From Microbacterium sp. SORGH_AS_1204 (GTDB lineage: Bacteria > Actinomycetota > Actinomycetes > Actinomycetales > Microbacteriaceae), in contig NZ_JAUTBD010000001.1 in the NCBI RefSeq assembly GCF_030818935.1, positions 2,170,001 through 2,234,000 of the forward strand: DNA of 64,000 nucleotides, given 5' to 3'. The position numbers and the translations under genes are program-made. Shown here piece after piece: positions 33,178-42,045 of this stretch. Under the pieces are notes generated by a model that was not told the DNA's origin, ran no database searches, and saw only the letters and a list, made by a program, of their open reading frames with translations. The stretch's first letter is position 1, and every line of letters begins with the position of its first letter.

Positions 33178-33723
33178 TCACGGCAGCTCGCGCACGTGCA
33201 GCAACGAGCGCACACGCAGGTTGCGTCGCAGGTCCGATCGCTGAAGGGCATCGACGACGACGGCCGCACCGATCCATGAGGCGCCGCTGAGATCGACCAG
33301 CCGCCGACTCGCCTCCAATTGCGCGCCCGTATCGACCCAGTCGTCGACGAAGATCACGCGGTCCCCCGCCTGCAGCAACGTCCGCCGCAGCCCGAGGCGG
33401 AGATGCCGGTCCTGATAATCCGGCGCGGTCGTGACCTCCCACCACGCGTCACTGTCGACGCTTTGCGCGGGATCCTTCCGCACCTCGGCGAGCCCCACGC
33501 CCAGCGCGTGCGCCACGAGCACACCGAGCAGACTACCACGCGACTGCGGCCCCATCACGACCGTCGGCGAGTCGTCCGGGAAGAGCGCCGCAAGGCTCGG
33601 GCCGATCTGCGCCACGATCGCCGGCTCACGCCACCATCCGGTGAGGTCGGCCGCGGAGGTGTCGTCGGTGCGGTCGCCGAGCCAACGGAACGTGCGGCGG
33701 AGATTCTCGCGGAGATCGGGCAC
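33178..33723 (-). CDS. Phosphoribosyltransferase-fold protein
   Basis: 181 residues from GTG. The PRPP-binding loop is RVIFVDDWVDTGAQLEASR (about residues 122-140), with the two adjacent Asp residues, and an upstream GPQSRGSLLGVLVAHALG helix. The base or substrate is not predictable; no purine or pyrimidine operon flanks it. It may be a regulator with a PRT fold. It is 23 bases upstream of the YchJ-like gene's start region in the same direction. Confidence 0.83.
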   Translation of the reverse strand: MPDLRENLRRTFRWLGDRTDDTSAADLTGWWREPAIVAQIGPSLAALFPDDSPTVVMGPQSRGSLLGVLVAHALGVGLAEVRKDPAQSVDSDAWWEVTTAPDYQDRHLRLGLRRTLLQAGDRVIFVDDWVDTGAQLEASRRLVDLSGASWIGAAVVVDALQRSDLRRNLRVRSLLHVRELP

Positions 33724-33820
33724 GGTTCATCATGGTCGGTCCTCGCGACGCCCGCCGACCGACGGCCGCCGCCCAGGCGAGGTCCCCGGCCGCCCCCTCG
33801 ATCGTGACAGGATCGCATCC

Positions 33821-34732
33821 GTGACCGACCGCATCATGCTCCTCGACACCGCGTCGCTGTACTTCCGCGCCTTCTACGGCGTTCCCGACAAGGTGAAGGC
33901 GGCCGACGGCACCTCGGTGAACGCGGTGCGGGGGCTGCTCGACATGATCGCCAAGCTCGTCACGACTTACGAGCCGACCCGGCTCGTCGCGTGCTGGGAC
34001 GACGATTGGCGCCCGGCCTGGCGCGTCGACCTCCTGCCGAGCTACAAGGCGCATCGCGTCGTCGAGGCCGTCCCCGCCGGTACCGACGTCGAGGAGGTCC
34101 CCGACCCCCTCGAGGCCCAGATCCCCGTCATCCGCGAGGCGCTCGCCGTGCTGGGCATTCCCGTCGTGGGTGCGGCCGAGCACGAGGCCGACGACGTCAT
34201 CGGCGCTCTCGCCACCTCGGCCGAGTCGCCGGTCGACATCGTCACGGGCGACCGCGACCTGTTCCAGCTGATCGACGACGCACGCGGCATCCGCATCGTC
34301 TACACCGCGCGCGGGATGAGCAACCTCGAGATCATCGACGACGCCGCCGTCGTGTCGAAGTACGGCGTGCACGCGGCCCAGTACGCCGACTTCGCGGTGC
34401 TGCGCGGCGACCCCTCCGACGGTCTCCCCGGCGTCGCCGGGATCGGCGAGAAGTCCGCGGCCTCGCTCCTCTGCGCCCACGGTTCGCTCGACGGCATCCG
34501 CGCGGCCGTGGCTGAGGGAACCGGGGGCACGCCGGCCCAGCGCGCAAAGATCGCCGCCGCTTCGGACTATCTCGACGTCGCGCCCGCCGTCGTCCGTGTC
34601 GCCCGCGACCTCACCTTCGCCCCGTTCGACGATCGCCTGGGCGACGTCGACACCGACGCCGCACACGCGCTGGCCGAGAAGTGGAACCTCGGCTCGTCGA
34701 TGACCCGTGCCCTCGCCGCGCTCGCGCGCTGA
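33821..34732 (+). CDS. 5'-3' exonuclease, FEN-like
   Basis: 303 residues from GTG (VTDRIMLLDTASLYFRAFYG). This is the isolated 5' nuclease domain of Pol I type, with acidic metal residues in LLDTASL, CWDDDWRPAWR, AEHEADDVIGALA, VTGDRDLFQL and the H3TH region GDPSDGLPGVAGIGEKSA. It trims RNA primers and flap DNA. Stand-alone copies are common in actinobacteria besides polA. CAGGAT is seven bases before the start. Confidence 0.92.
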   Translation: MTDRIMLLDTASLYFRAFYGVPDKVKAADGTSVNAVRGLLDMIAKLVTTYEPTRLVACWDDDWRPAWRVDLLPSYKAHRVVEAVPAGTDVEEVPDPLEAQIPVIREALAVLGIPVVGAAEHEADDVIGALATSAESPVDIVTGDRDLFQLIDDARGIRIVYTARGMSNLEIIDDAAVVSKYGVHAAQYADFAVLRGDPSDGLPGVAGIGEKSAASLLCAHGSLDGIRAAVAEGTGGTPAQRAKIAAASDYLDVAPAVVRVARDLTFAPFDDRLGDVDTDAAHALAEKWNLGSSMTRALAALAR

Positions 34733-34735
34733 CGC

Positions 34736-35728
34736 TCAGCGCGGTCTCTCGAGCCACTCCCGTAACCGCTCGAGCGGCCACGTCGTGACGATGCGGTCGG
34801 CCGGCACCCCCGCCGCTTCGGCGCGCGCCGCGCCGTAGTCGAGCAGCGACAGCTGCCCGGGCGCGTGCGCATCCGAGTCGATCGAGAACAGGCACCCGGC
34901 GTCGATGGCCACGGCCACGAGCTCGTCGGGCGGGTCCTGCCGCTCGGGGCGCGAGTTGATCTCCACCGCGACCCCCGACGCCGCGCACGCCGCGAAGACG
35001 GCGGCGGCGTCGAACTCCGACGGCGGGCGCGTTCCCCGCGACCCCTCCACGAGCCGACCGGTGACGTGCCCGAGCACGTCGACGCGCGGATCGGAGGCCG
35101 CCGCCACCAGACGACGGGTCATCGGCGCGCGGTCCATGCGCAGCTTCGAATGAGCGGATGCCACGACCACATCGAGCTCGCGCAGCAGGCCGTCCTCCTG
35201 GTCGAGGTCACCGTCGTCGAGGATGTCGACCTCGATGCCGGTCAGCAGGGTGAAGCCGTCACCGCGATGGGTGCGGACGATCTCCATCTGGGCGCGCAAC
35301 CGCTCCGGCGAGAGTCCGTTCGCCACGGTGAGACGCGGCGAGTGGTCGGTCAACGCGAGGTATTCGTGTCCCAGCCCGCGCGCGGCCGCGACCATGGCGT
35401 CGATCGGGGTGAGCCCGTCGGACCATTCGCTGTGGCTGTGCAGGTCGCCCCGCAGCTCCGCCCGCAGCGCGGCCCCGCCCACGGGAGCGTTCTCGGCACG
35501 AAGTGTCGCCAGGCGCTCGGGCACCTCCCCCGCCAGCGCCTGCTGGATGACGGCGAATGTGGACTCGCCGATGCCCGGCCTGCGACGGAGCCCGGGGTCG
35601 CGCAGCTCACCGTCGCTCAGTCCCTCGATCGCTCTCGCGGCCGTGCGGAACGCCTTCGACTTGTAGCGCGACGAGCGCTCCCGCTCGAGCAGATAGGCGA
35701 TCTCGGTGAGCGCGTCGAGCGGGTGCAT
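34736..35728 (-). CDS. PHP-domain phosphoesterase with PolX-like N-terminus
   Basis: 330 residues. Residues 1-75 (LTEIAYLLERERSSRYKSKAF ... RRPGIGESTFAVIQQALAG) form a PolX-type helix-hairpin-helix region, and residues 95-320 are a PHP domain with DLHSHSEWSDG, LALTDHSPRL, VEVDILDDG-like IEVDILDDG, ASAHSKLRM and the terminal FSIDSDAHAPGQ. The polymerase palm and fingers of PolX are missing. It may be a DNA 3'-exonuclease or phosphatase; actinobacterial PHP proteins also include histidinol phosphatases. Its ATG lies 7 bases after the trpD stop, so the two are probably co-transcribed. Confidence 0.87.
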   Translation of the reverse strand: MHPLDALTEIAYLLERERSSRYKSKAFRTAARAIEGLSDGELRDPGLRRRPGIGESTFAVIQQALAGEVPERLATLRAENAPVGGAALRAELRGDLHSHSEWSDGLTPIDAMVAAARGLGHEYLALTDHSPRLTVANGLSPERLRAQMEIVRTHRGDGFTLLTGIEVDILDDGDLDQEDGLLRELDVVVASAHSKLRMDRAPMTRRLVAAASDPRVDVLGHVTGRLVEGSRGTRPPSEFDAAAVFAACAASGVAVEINSRPERQDPPDELVAVAIDAGCLFSIDSDAHAPGQLSLLDYGAARAEAAGVPADRIVTTWPLERLREWLERPR

Positions 35729-35734
35729 CGTGCG

Positions 35735-36796
35735 CTACTCCGCCAGGGCCTTCGTCGTCTGGACCCAGTCCCCCAGCTTGGCCGAGGCCCGGCCGTCGTC
35801 GACCGCCGCGGCGGCGTCGGCCATAGCCTCGGCCAGGCGCTCCAGGATCGGACGCTGGACCTCGGTGGCATCCTGAAACAGCCGGTACGACACCAGGCCC
35901 GCCGCCGCATTCAGCAAAACGATGTCGCGGACCGGTCCCGTCTCACCCGACAGCACCCGACGGACGACGTCGGCGTTGTGATCCGGCGACCCGCCGAGCA
36001 GATCGTCGATGTCGGCGAGAGGGATGCCGAGATCTCGCGGATCCAGGTCGTGCTCGTGCACATCGCCGCGGCTGATCTCCCACAGCCGGCTGTGGCCGGT
36101 CGTCGTCAGTTCATCGAGGCCGTCGTCGCCTCGGAAGACGAGTGCCGTCGCGCCGCGCGTGCGGAACACGCCCGTGATCAGCGGCACCCGGTCGAGGTGC
36201 GCCACACCGACCGCGTTGGCTTCGGCGCGCGCGGGATTGCACAGAGGTCCCAAGAAGTTGAAGACGGTCGGCACGCCGAGCTCGGCTCGGGTGGGGCCGG
36301 CGTGGCGAAATCCGGGGTGGAACGCCGACGCGAACGCGAAGGTGATGCCCGTGCGCTCGAGCGTCTCGGCGACCTGCTCCGGCGTCAGCGTGAGGGCGAT
36401 GCCCAGAGACGACAGCACGTCGCTCGACCCGGACGCCGAGCTGGCGGCGCGGTTGCCATGTTTGACGACGGGCACTCCGGATGCCGCGGCCACCACCGCC
36501 GCCATGGTCGAGACGTTCACGGTGCCGAAGCGGTCACCACCGGTACCGACGATGTCGAGCACCTCCGCGCGCACGGGGAGCGGGACGGCCGCCTCGAGGA
36601 TCGCGTCGCGGAAGCCGACGATCTCCTCGACGGTCTCGCCTTTCGCCCGCAGCGCGACCAGGAATCCGGCGAGCTGCGAGGGCGTCGCCTCGCCCGCCAT
36701 GACCTGTCGCATCGCCCACGTGGACTCCGACACGCTGAGGTCGTCGCCGGCCAGCAGCGAGGAGAGCAGATCGGGCCAGGTGAAGCGTTCCGCCAT
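35735..36796 (-). CDS. trpD: Anthranilate phosphoribosyltransferase
   Basis: 353 residues. TrpD joins anthranilate to PRPP in tryptophan synthesis. Motifs: DIVGTGGDRFGTVNVST (the PRPP site, residues ~83), KHGNRAASSASGSSDVL and the later VFNFLGPLCNPA anthranilate-site region. The gene has a ribosome site (AAAGGAT) and stands alone, away from other trp genes. Downstream comes the PHP gene. Confidence 0.95.
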   Translation of the reverse strand: MAERFTWPDLLSSLLAGDDLSVSESTWAMRQVMAGEATPSQLAGFLVALRAKGETVEEIVGFRDAILEAAVPLPVRAEVLDIVGTGGDRFGTVNVSTMAAVVAAASGVPVVKHGNRAASSASGSSDVLSSLGIALTLTPEQVAETLERTGITFAFASAFHPGFRHAGPTRAELGVPTVFNFLGPLCNPARAEANAVGVAHLDRVPLITGVFRTRGATALVFRGDDGLDELTTTGHSRLWEISRGDVHEHDLDPRDLGIPLADIDDLLGGSPDHNADVVRRVLSGETGPVRDIVLLNAAAGLVSYRLFQDATEVQRPILERLAEAMADAAAAVDDGRASAKLGDWVQTTKALAE

Positions 36797-36956
36797 GCCA
36801 TGATCCTTTCACACGCGTGTCGTGCCGCCGTGTCGAGGTCGCCGTTGATCGAAGTCGGTCCGTACCGGGGATTCCTTGCGGATTCTGAGGCTTCCTCAAG
36901 TCTCGACGATGGAATAACTCATCTTCGTGATGGGAGGATCGGGCCTGCGGATCGCG

Positions 36957-36962
36957 CATAAT
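36957..36962 (+). promoter_or_regulatory. -10 box of ctaE (CATAAT)
   Basis: CATAAT ends six bases before the GTG at 36969. The rest of the 172-base trpD-ctaE gap shows AT-richer DNA at 36900-36925 but no other recognised site. Confidence 0.55.
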
Positions 36963-36968
36963 GGAACG

Positions 36969-37601
36969 GTGACGACCTCAGCGACGTATTCCCAGGCCGT
37001 GCGTGCCGTGAAGCGACCCGACCCGGTCGCCGTGGGCACCATCGTGTGGCTGGGCAGCGAGGTCATGTTCTTCGCCGGCCTGTTCGCGATCTACTTCACC
37101 CTGCGCAGCACCTCCGCCTCCCTGTGGGCCGAAGAGACCCAGCTGCTCAACGTCCCCTTCGCGACCGTCAACACCATCATCCTGGTGCTGTCGTCGGTCA
37201 CGTGCCAGATGGGCGTCTTCGCCGCCGAGCGGTACCAGCCGTACACGGTCAAGGCGAACTCCTTCTGGCGCCGCTGGGGAATGGTGGAGTGGTTCTACCT
37301 CACCTTCATCCTCGGCGCGGTCTTCGTGTCGGGTCAGGTGTGGGAGTACGCGACGCTGGTGGCGGAGGGCATGCCCATCAGCGCCAACCCCTACGCCTCG
37401 GCCTTCTACCTCACCACCGGCTTCCACGCCCTGCACGTGACAGGTGGCCTCATCGCCTTCCTGCTCGTTATCGGTCGCGCGTACGCCGTGAAGAACTTCG
37501 GCCGCAAAGAGATGACCACCTCGATCGTCGTGTCCTACTACTGGCACTTCGTCGACGTCGTCTGGATCGCCCTGTTCTTCGTCATCTACTTCCTCAAGTA
37601 A
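36969..37601 (+). CDS. ctaE: Cytochrome c oxidase subunit III
   Basis: 210 residues. I chose the GTG giving VTTSATYSQ because of the -10 box six bases ahead; the frame is open 14 codons upstream. Seven hydrophobic helices, including [19 protein letters not shown] with the conserved Glu, [19 protein letters not shown] and the ending [19 protein letters not shown]. Part of the aa3 terminal oxidase. In actinobacteria it is joined to the bc1 genes, as here: qcrC begins 16 bases later. Confidence 0.96.
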   Translation: MTTSATYSQAVRAVKRPDPVAVGTIVWLGSEVMFFAGLFAIYFTLRSTSASLWAEETQLLNVPFATVNTIILVLSSVTCQMGVFAAERYQPYTVKANSFWRRWGMVEWFYLTFILGAVFVSGQVWEYATLVAEGMPISANPYASAFYLTTGFHALHVTGGLIAFLLVIGRAYAVKNFGRKEMTTSIVVSYYWHFVDVVWIALFFVIYFLK

Positions 37602-37617
37602 GAGAGCTGTACTCCAC

Positions 37618-38430
37618 ATGGCACGCGAGAAGAAGACTCGTCGGGCGTCCGGGCGCCGTAGCCCCCTGGCCGCCGCCGCGCTGATCGGTATCGGACTCCT
37701 CCTGACCGGAGGCGTCTACGCCGGCGCATCGGCCGCGATGGCCGCCACCTCCAGCACGCCCGTCAGCGAGGCCAACTCCGCGACCGCGGTCGAAGAGGGC
37801 CAGAAGCTGTTCCAGGCGAACTGCGCCACGTGCCACGGTCTCGACCTCGAAGGCAGCCAGCAGGGACCGTCGCTGTTCGGCGTCGGTGAGCTGTCGGTGC
37901 ACTTCCAGGTCTCGACCGGTCGTATGCCGCTGCAGGCACAGGGGCCGCAGGCTCCGGTCAAGCCGGTCCAGTTCACCGACGAGCAGATCAACGCCATCGC
38001 GGCGTACGTGCAGTCGGCCGCTCCCGGTCCGCAGTACCCGACGGAAGAGCTCGTCGACGGCGAGGGCGATCTCGCTCACGGCGCCGAGCTGTTCCGCATC
38101 AACTGCGCCATGTGCCACAACGTCGCCGGTGCCGGTGGCGCCCTCACCGAGGGCAAGTGGGCGCCCGACCTCCACACCGTCAGCCCGGTCAACATGTATG
38201 CGGCGATGGTGACGGGTCCGCAGAACATGCCGGTGTTCAACGACCTCAACCTCACCCCCGAAGACAAGCGCGACGTCATCTCGTACCTGATGTACCTGCA
38301 GAAGACCGACTCCCCCGGTGGCTATGCCCTCGGGTCGCTGGGCCCGGTCTCCGAAGGTCTGTTCATCTGGATCTTCGGTATCGGGGCGCTCATCGCCCTG
38401 ACCGTGTGGATCACGGCGAAGTCCAACTGA
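37618..38430 (+). CDS. qcrC: Dihaem cytochrome c subunit of the bc1 complex
   Basis: 270 residues. N-terminal membrane anchor (LAAAALIGIGLLLTGGVYAG), then two c-type haem sites, CATCH (residues ~63) and CAMCH (~163), and a C-terminal helix FIWIFGIGALIALTVWI. Two haems let this subunit pass electrons straight to the aa3 oxidase, so the bc1-aa3 complex needs no soluble cytochrome c. Its partners qcrA and qcrB follow directly. Confidence 0.97.
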   Translation: MAREKKTRRASGRRSPLAAAALIGIGLLLTGGVYAGASAAMAATSSTPVSEANSATAVEEGQKLFQANCATCHGLDLEGSQQGPSLFGVGELSVHFQVSTGRMPLQAQGPQAPVKPVQFTDEQINAIAAYVQSAAPGPQYPTEELVDGEGDLAHGAELFRINCAMCHNVAGAGGALTEGKWAPDLHTVSPVNMYAAMVTGPQNMPVFNDLNLTPEDKRDVISYLMYLQKTDSPGGYALGSLGPVSEGLFIWIFGIGALIALTVWITAKSN

Positions 38431-38469
38431 CCGTCGTCTTCGACATTACGTAAACGCACGAGGAGCACC

Positions 38470-39528
38470 ATGGCACACGAGGACGACGCACTCGAGCACG
38501 GGAGGGCTTCCTGGAAGCCCGGCTCGGGGCTCGCCGTCGCGGTTCCCGACGCCGCACAGAACCCCGGTCTTCCCGGTCACCGCCAGCGGATGACCGACAA
38601 GGATCCGCAGGAGATGAAGCGTGCGGTCCGCACGGTCTACACCCTGTTCTACGTCTCGGTCGCGGCCAGCATCTGGGCGAGCATCGCCTACATGATCTTC
38701 CCGATCGAGTCGGGCGCGATGATCGACATCCGCTACAACAACCTCTTCATCGGGCTCGGCATCGCCTTCGCGCTGCTGGCGATCGGCATCGGCACCATCC
38801 ACTGGGGCAAGTCGGTCATGTCCGACAAGGAGTACATCGAGGACCGCCACGCGACCCGCGGACGCGACGAGGTCCGCGAGGGTGCGATCAACGTCTTCGC
38901 CGAGGCCGACAAAGACTCCGGATTCGGACGTCGCGAGATCATCCGCAACTCGATGTTCGCCGCGCTGGCGGCCTCGATCATCCCGGGGATCACGCTGTTC
39001 CGCGGTCTCGCGCCGCAAGACCAGGATCCGGTCAAGCTCCTCAGCCACACCATGTGGAAAGAGGGCATGCGCCTGTCGCACGACCCCTCGGGTCGTCCGA
39101 TCCGCGCGGCCGACGTGACCCTCGGCTCCGCCTTCCACGTCATCCCGGAAGAGCTGGCAGGCCTCGGACACGACGAGGGCTACCTCGAAGAGAAGGCCAA
39201 GGCCATCGTCCTGCTCATGCGTATGCAGCCCGAGCAGCTCAACCCCGAGACCAACAACCTGGACTGGTCGTACGACGGAATCATCGCGTACTCGAAGGTC
39301 TGCACGCACGTCGGCTGTCCCGTCGCGCTCTACGAGCAGCAGACCCACCACCTCCTGTGCCCCTGCCACCAGTCGCAGTTCGACGTCGCCAACGGTGCGG
39401 CCGTCATCTTCGGCCCGGCCGCCCGTCCCCTGCCGCAGCTCCCCATCACCGTCGACGCCGAGGGCTATCTCGTCGCGCAGAGTGACTTCCAAGAGCCCGT
39501 CGGCCCCAGCTTCTGGGAGCGCTCATGA
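38470..39528 (+). CDS. qcrA: Rieske iron-sulfur subunit of the bc1 complex
   Basis: 352 residues with three hydrophobic helices in the N-terminal part (VYTLFYVSVAASIWASIAY, IGLGIAFALLAIGIG and MFAALAASIIPGITLF), as typical of actinobacterial QcrA, and a C-terminal Rieske domain with CTHVGCPVALYEQ and CPCHQSQFD providing the Cys and His ligands for the 2Fe-2S cluster. Its stop overlaps qcrB by four bases (ATGA). Confidence 0.97.
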   Translation: MAHEDDALEHGRASWKPGSGLAVAVPDAAQNPGLPGHRQRMTDKDPQEMKRAVRTVYTLFYVSVAASIWASIAYMIFPIESGAMIDIRYNNLFIGLGIAFALLAIGIGTIHWGKSVMSDKEYIEDRHATRGRDEVREGAINVFAEADKDSGFGRREIIRNSMFAALAASIIPGITLFRGLAPQDQDPVKLLSHTMWKEGMRLSHDPSGRPIRAADVTLGSAFHVIPEELAGLGHDEGYLEEKAKAIVLLMRMQPEQLNPETNNLDWSYDGIIAYSKVCTHVGCPVALYEQQTHHLLCPCHQSQFDVANGAAVIFGPAARPLPQLPITVDAEGYLVAQSDFQEPVGPSFWERS

Positions 39529-41358
39529 GTACCGGTACTCACCCCACCGAGAACGTCACGACCGAACCGGCCGTCTATTCGGGTCCGCCGCAGGCGCCCG
39601 CGGGGCGTGACGGCAAGCCGCTCGGCGGCCGCTTCGTCGGCGCCACGGCGAACTATCTCGACGAGCGCACCAGCATGTCGGGCATCGTCAAAGAGCTCGG
39701 CCGCAAGGTCTTCCCCGACCACTGGTCGTTCATGCTCGGCGAGATCGCCCTGTGGAGCTTCGTCGTCGTGCTGCTGTCCGGCACCTTCCTGACGTTCTTC
39801 TTCCAGGCATCCATGGTCGAAACGCACTACAACGGTGCGTACGAGCCCATGCGCGGCATCGCGATGTCCGCGGCGATGGAATCGGCGCTGCACATCTCGT
39901 TCGACCTGCGCGGCGGCCTCCTCGTCCGCCAGATCCATCACTGGGCCGCCCTCGTGTTCGTCGCCGGCATCGGCGTGCACATGCTGCGCGTTGTTCTTCA
40001 CGGGTGCGTTCCGCAAGCCCCGCGAGCTCAACTGGGTCGTCGGCTTCATCCTCTTCATCCTCGCGATGGCCGAGGGCTTCACCGGTTACTCCCTCCCCGA
40101 CGACCTGCTCTCGGGCAACGGTCTGCGCATCATCGACGGCATGATCAAGGGCCTGCCGATCATCGGTACCTGGACCTCGTTCCTGCTCTTCGGCGGCGAA
40201 TTCCCCGGCACCGCGATCGTGGGTCGCCTGTACACGCTGCACATCCTCCTGCTGCCGGCGATCCTCGTCGCGCTGCTGGCGGTGCACCTCATGCTGATGA
40301 TCATCAACAAGCACACGCAGTTCGCCGGCCCCGCCCGCACGAACAGCAACGTCGTGGGCTACCCGATGATGCCGGTGTACGCCTCCAAGATGGGCGGCTT
40401 CTTCTTCATCACGTTCGGTGTCATCGTGCTGATCGCGGCGCTGGTGACGATCAACCCGATCTGGAACTACGGCCCGTACGACCCCTCCCCCGTGTCGGCC
40501 GGTACGCAGCCCGACTGGTACATCGGCTTCGCCGACGGTGCTCTGCGTCTCGTGCCGCCGCACCTCGAGTTCGTGCTCTGGGGCCACACGTGGTCGTGGA
40601 ACATCATCTTCCCCGTCGCCGTGCTCGGTCTGTTCATCGTGCTGGTGCTCATCTACCCCTTCATCGAGGCGTGGGTCACGGGCGACAAGCGCGAGCACCA
40701 CATCGCCCAGCGTCCGCGCAACGCCGCGACGCGTACCGCGATCGGTGCCGCAGGCGTCACGTTCTACGCCGTCATGTGGGCCGCTGCATCGTCCGACATC
40801 GTCGCGACGCACTTCCACCTCACGATGGAGGGCGTCATCCACGCCCTGCAGGCCCTGCTGATCCTGGGCCCGATCCTCGCCTACTTCGTCACCAAGCGCA
40901 TGTGCATCGCGCTGCAGAAGAAGGACCGCGAGATCGCCCTGCACGGCTACGAGTCGGGCCGCATCGTGCGCCTCCCCGGCGGCGAGTACATCGAGGTTCA
41001 CCAGCCGGTCGATGAGTACGAGCGGTGGAAGCTCGTCGACAACGAGACGTACGAGCCCCTCGTCGTCCGCCCGAACGACAAGGGTCAGATCCCCTGGCAC
41101 GAGAACGTTCGCGCCGCGGTGTCGCGCTGGTTCTTCGAGGACCGTCTCGCTCCGCTCACGCAGGCCGAAATCGACGCCGCGGTGGCTCACCAGCACCACG
41201 AACTCGACCACATCGCGCACGAGGAGGCCGACGAGATCGCCGGCGCCGATGCTCGTGCCGACGAAGACGGTCGCCCCCGCAACGCGGTCGGCGAGCGGGT
41301 CGAGGTCGAGTTCCCGGCCCCCAAGGGTCTGAACGGACCGCGCGACAAGAACGAGTAA
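39525..41358 (+). pseudogene. qcrB: Cytochrome b subunit of the bc1 complex, broken by a +1 frameshift
   Basis: The first ~155 codons (MSTGTHPTENV to GVHMLR) and the following ~450 codons (FFTGAFRKPRELNW onward) lie in different frames. An extra T at 39991-39992 causes it; deleting it restores GVHMLRVFFTGAFRKPR and a protein of about 610 residues with the usual actinobacterial C-terminal extension. The haem-binding His residues on helices B and D and the PDWYIGF and PEW-like regions are intact. The gene is essential for the bc1-aa3 chain in most relatives, and qcrA and qcrC are intact, so a sequencing error is more probable than loss. Confidence 0.93.
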
Positions 41359-41367
41359 GCGCCTCGA

Positions 41368-41402
41368 ACGAAGCCCCGGTGTCATCGACACCGGGGCTTC
41401 GT
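41368..41402 (+). terminator. Strong terminator after the bc1 operon
   Basis: A perfect 16-base stem, ACGAAGCCCCGGTGTC and its complement, encloses an ATC loop and is followed by CGTTCCC, 9 bases past the qcrB stop. Confidence 0.88.
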
Positions 41403-41524
41403 CGTTCCCGAGGTGCGTTCCGCGCGGGCTCTCCTCGGCATGCCGTGAGAGCAACGCCGCCGCTCTGGCAGGAACCCGCGGCACTGTGGCATCCGGATCT
41501 CTCCCCCGCCGGCCCGCTTCTCTC

Positions 41525-41530
41525 TAACGT
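41525..41530 (+). promoter_or_regulatory. -10 box of the rhodanese gene (TAACGT)
   Basis: TAACGT is followed by GGAGGA and the ATG at 41537, so the six-base spacer is itself a ribosome site. Confidence 0.55.
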
Positions 41531-41536
41531 GGAGGA

Positions 41537-41944
41537 ATGACAGATGCGCTGCAGTACTTCCAGAACCGCCTCGCCGTCGAGACCGACCCGTCCGATGTCT
41601 ACGCTGCGCACAAAGCGGGAGAACGGTTCGTGCTCGTCGACGTGCGCGGCGAGGACGCCTGGGCGCAGGGGCGGGTCTCCGGCGCCATCCACATGCCGTA
41701 CCGGCAGATCGCGGAGCGCGCCCCCCTCGAGCTCGACCGGGACACCCCCGTGGTCGTGTACTGCTGGAGCCCGGGCTGCAACGCCGGGCAGAAGGGCGCT
41801 CTCGCGTTCGCCCAGCTCGGCTACTCGGTGAAGGAGATGATCGGCGGCTACGAGTACTGGGTTCGCGAGGGACAACCGTTCGAGAACGACCTCGGGCCGT
41901 GCGAGCGCGTCTTCGACCCGACCGTGATGGTGGTGCGTCGCTGA
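41537..41944 (+). CDS. Single-domain rhodanese
   Basis: 135 residues. The rhodanese fold with an active loop YCWSPGCNAGQKGALAFAQ near residue 75. Upstream elements FVLVDVRGEDAWAQGRVSGAIHMPYR match the family. Such proteins transfer sulfur or act in redox and arsenate handling; the partner is unknown. Separate transcription from the bc1 operon is implied by the terminator. Confidence 0.88.
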   Translation: MTDALQYFQNRLAVETDPSDVYAAHKAGERFVLVDVRGEDAWAQGRVSGAIHMPYRQIAERAPLELDRDTPVVVYCWSPGCNAGQKGALAFAQLGYSVKEMIGGYEYWVREGQPFENDLGPCERVFDPTVMVVRR

Positions 41945-42033
41945 CGCGCACGTTCCCTGGCGGGCTGGAGCGGTGTCGTCTGTCCGTGGCGACGACGGAT
42001 CGGTGAGCCCACGGCATCCCTCCTCCCCTGCCA

Positions 42034-42039
42034 TAGGAT
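42034..42039 (+). promoter_or_regulatory. -10 box of pip (TAGGAT)
   Basis: TAGGAT, then GCCGGG, then the ATG at 42046; the box overlaps a GGATGCC heptamer. Confidence 0.6.
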
Positions 42040-42045
42040 GCCGGG

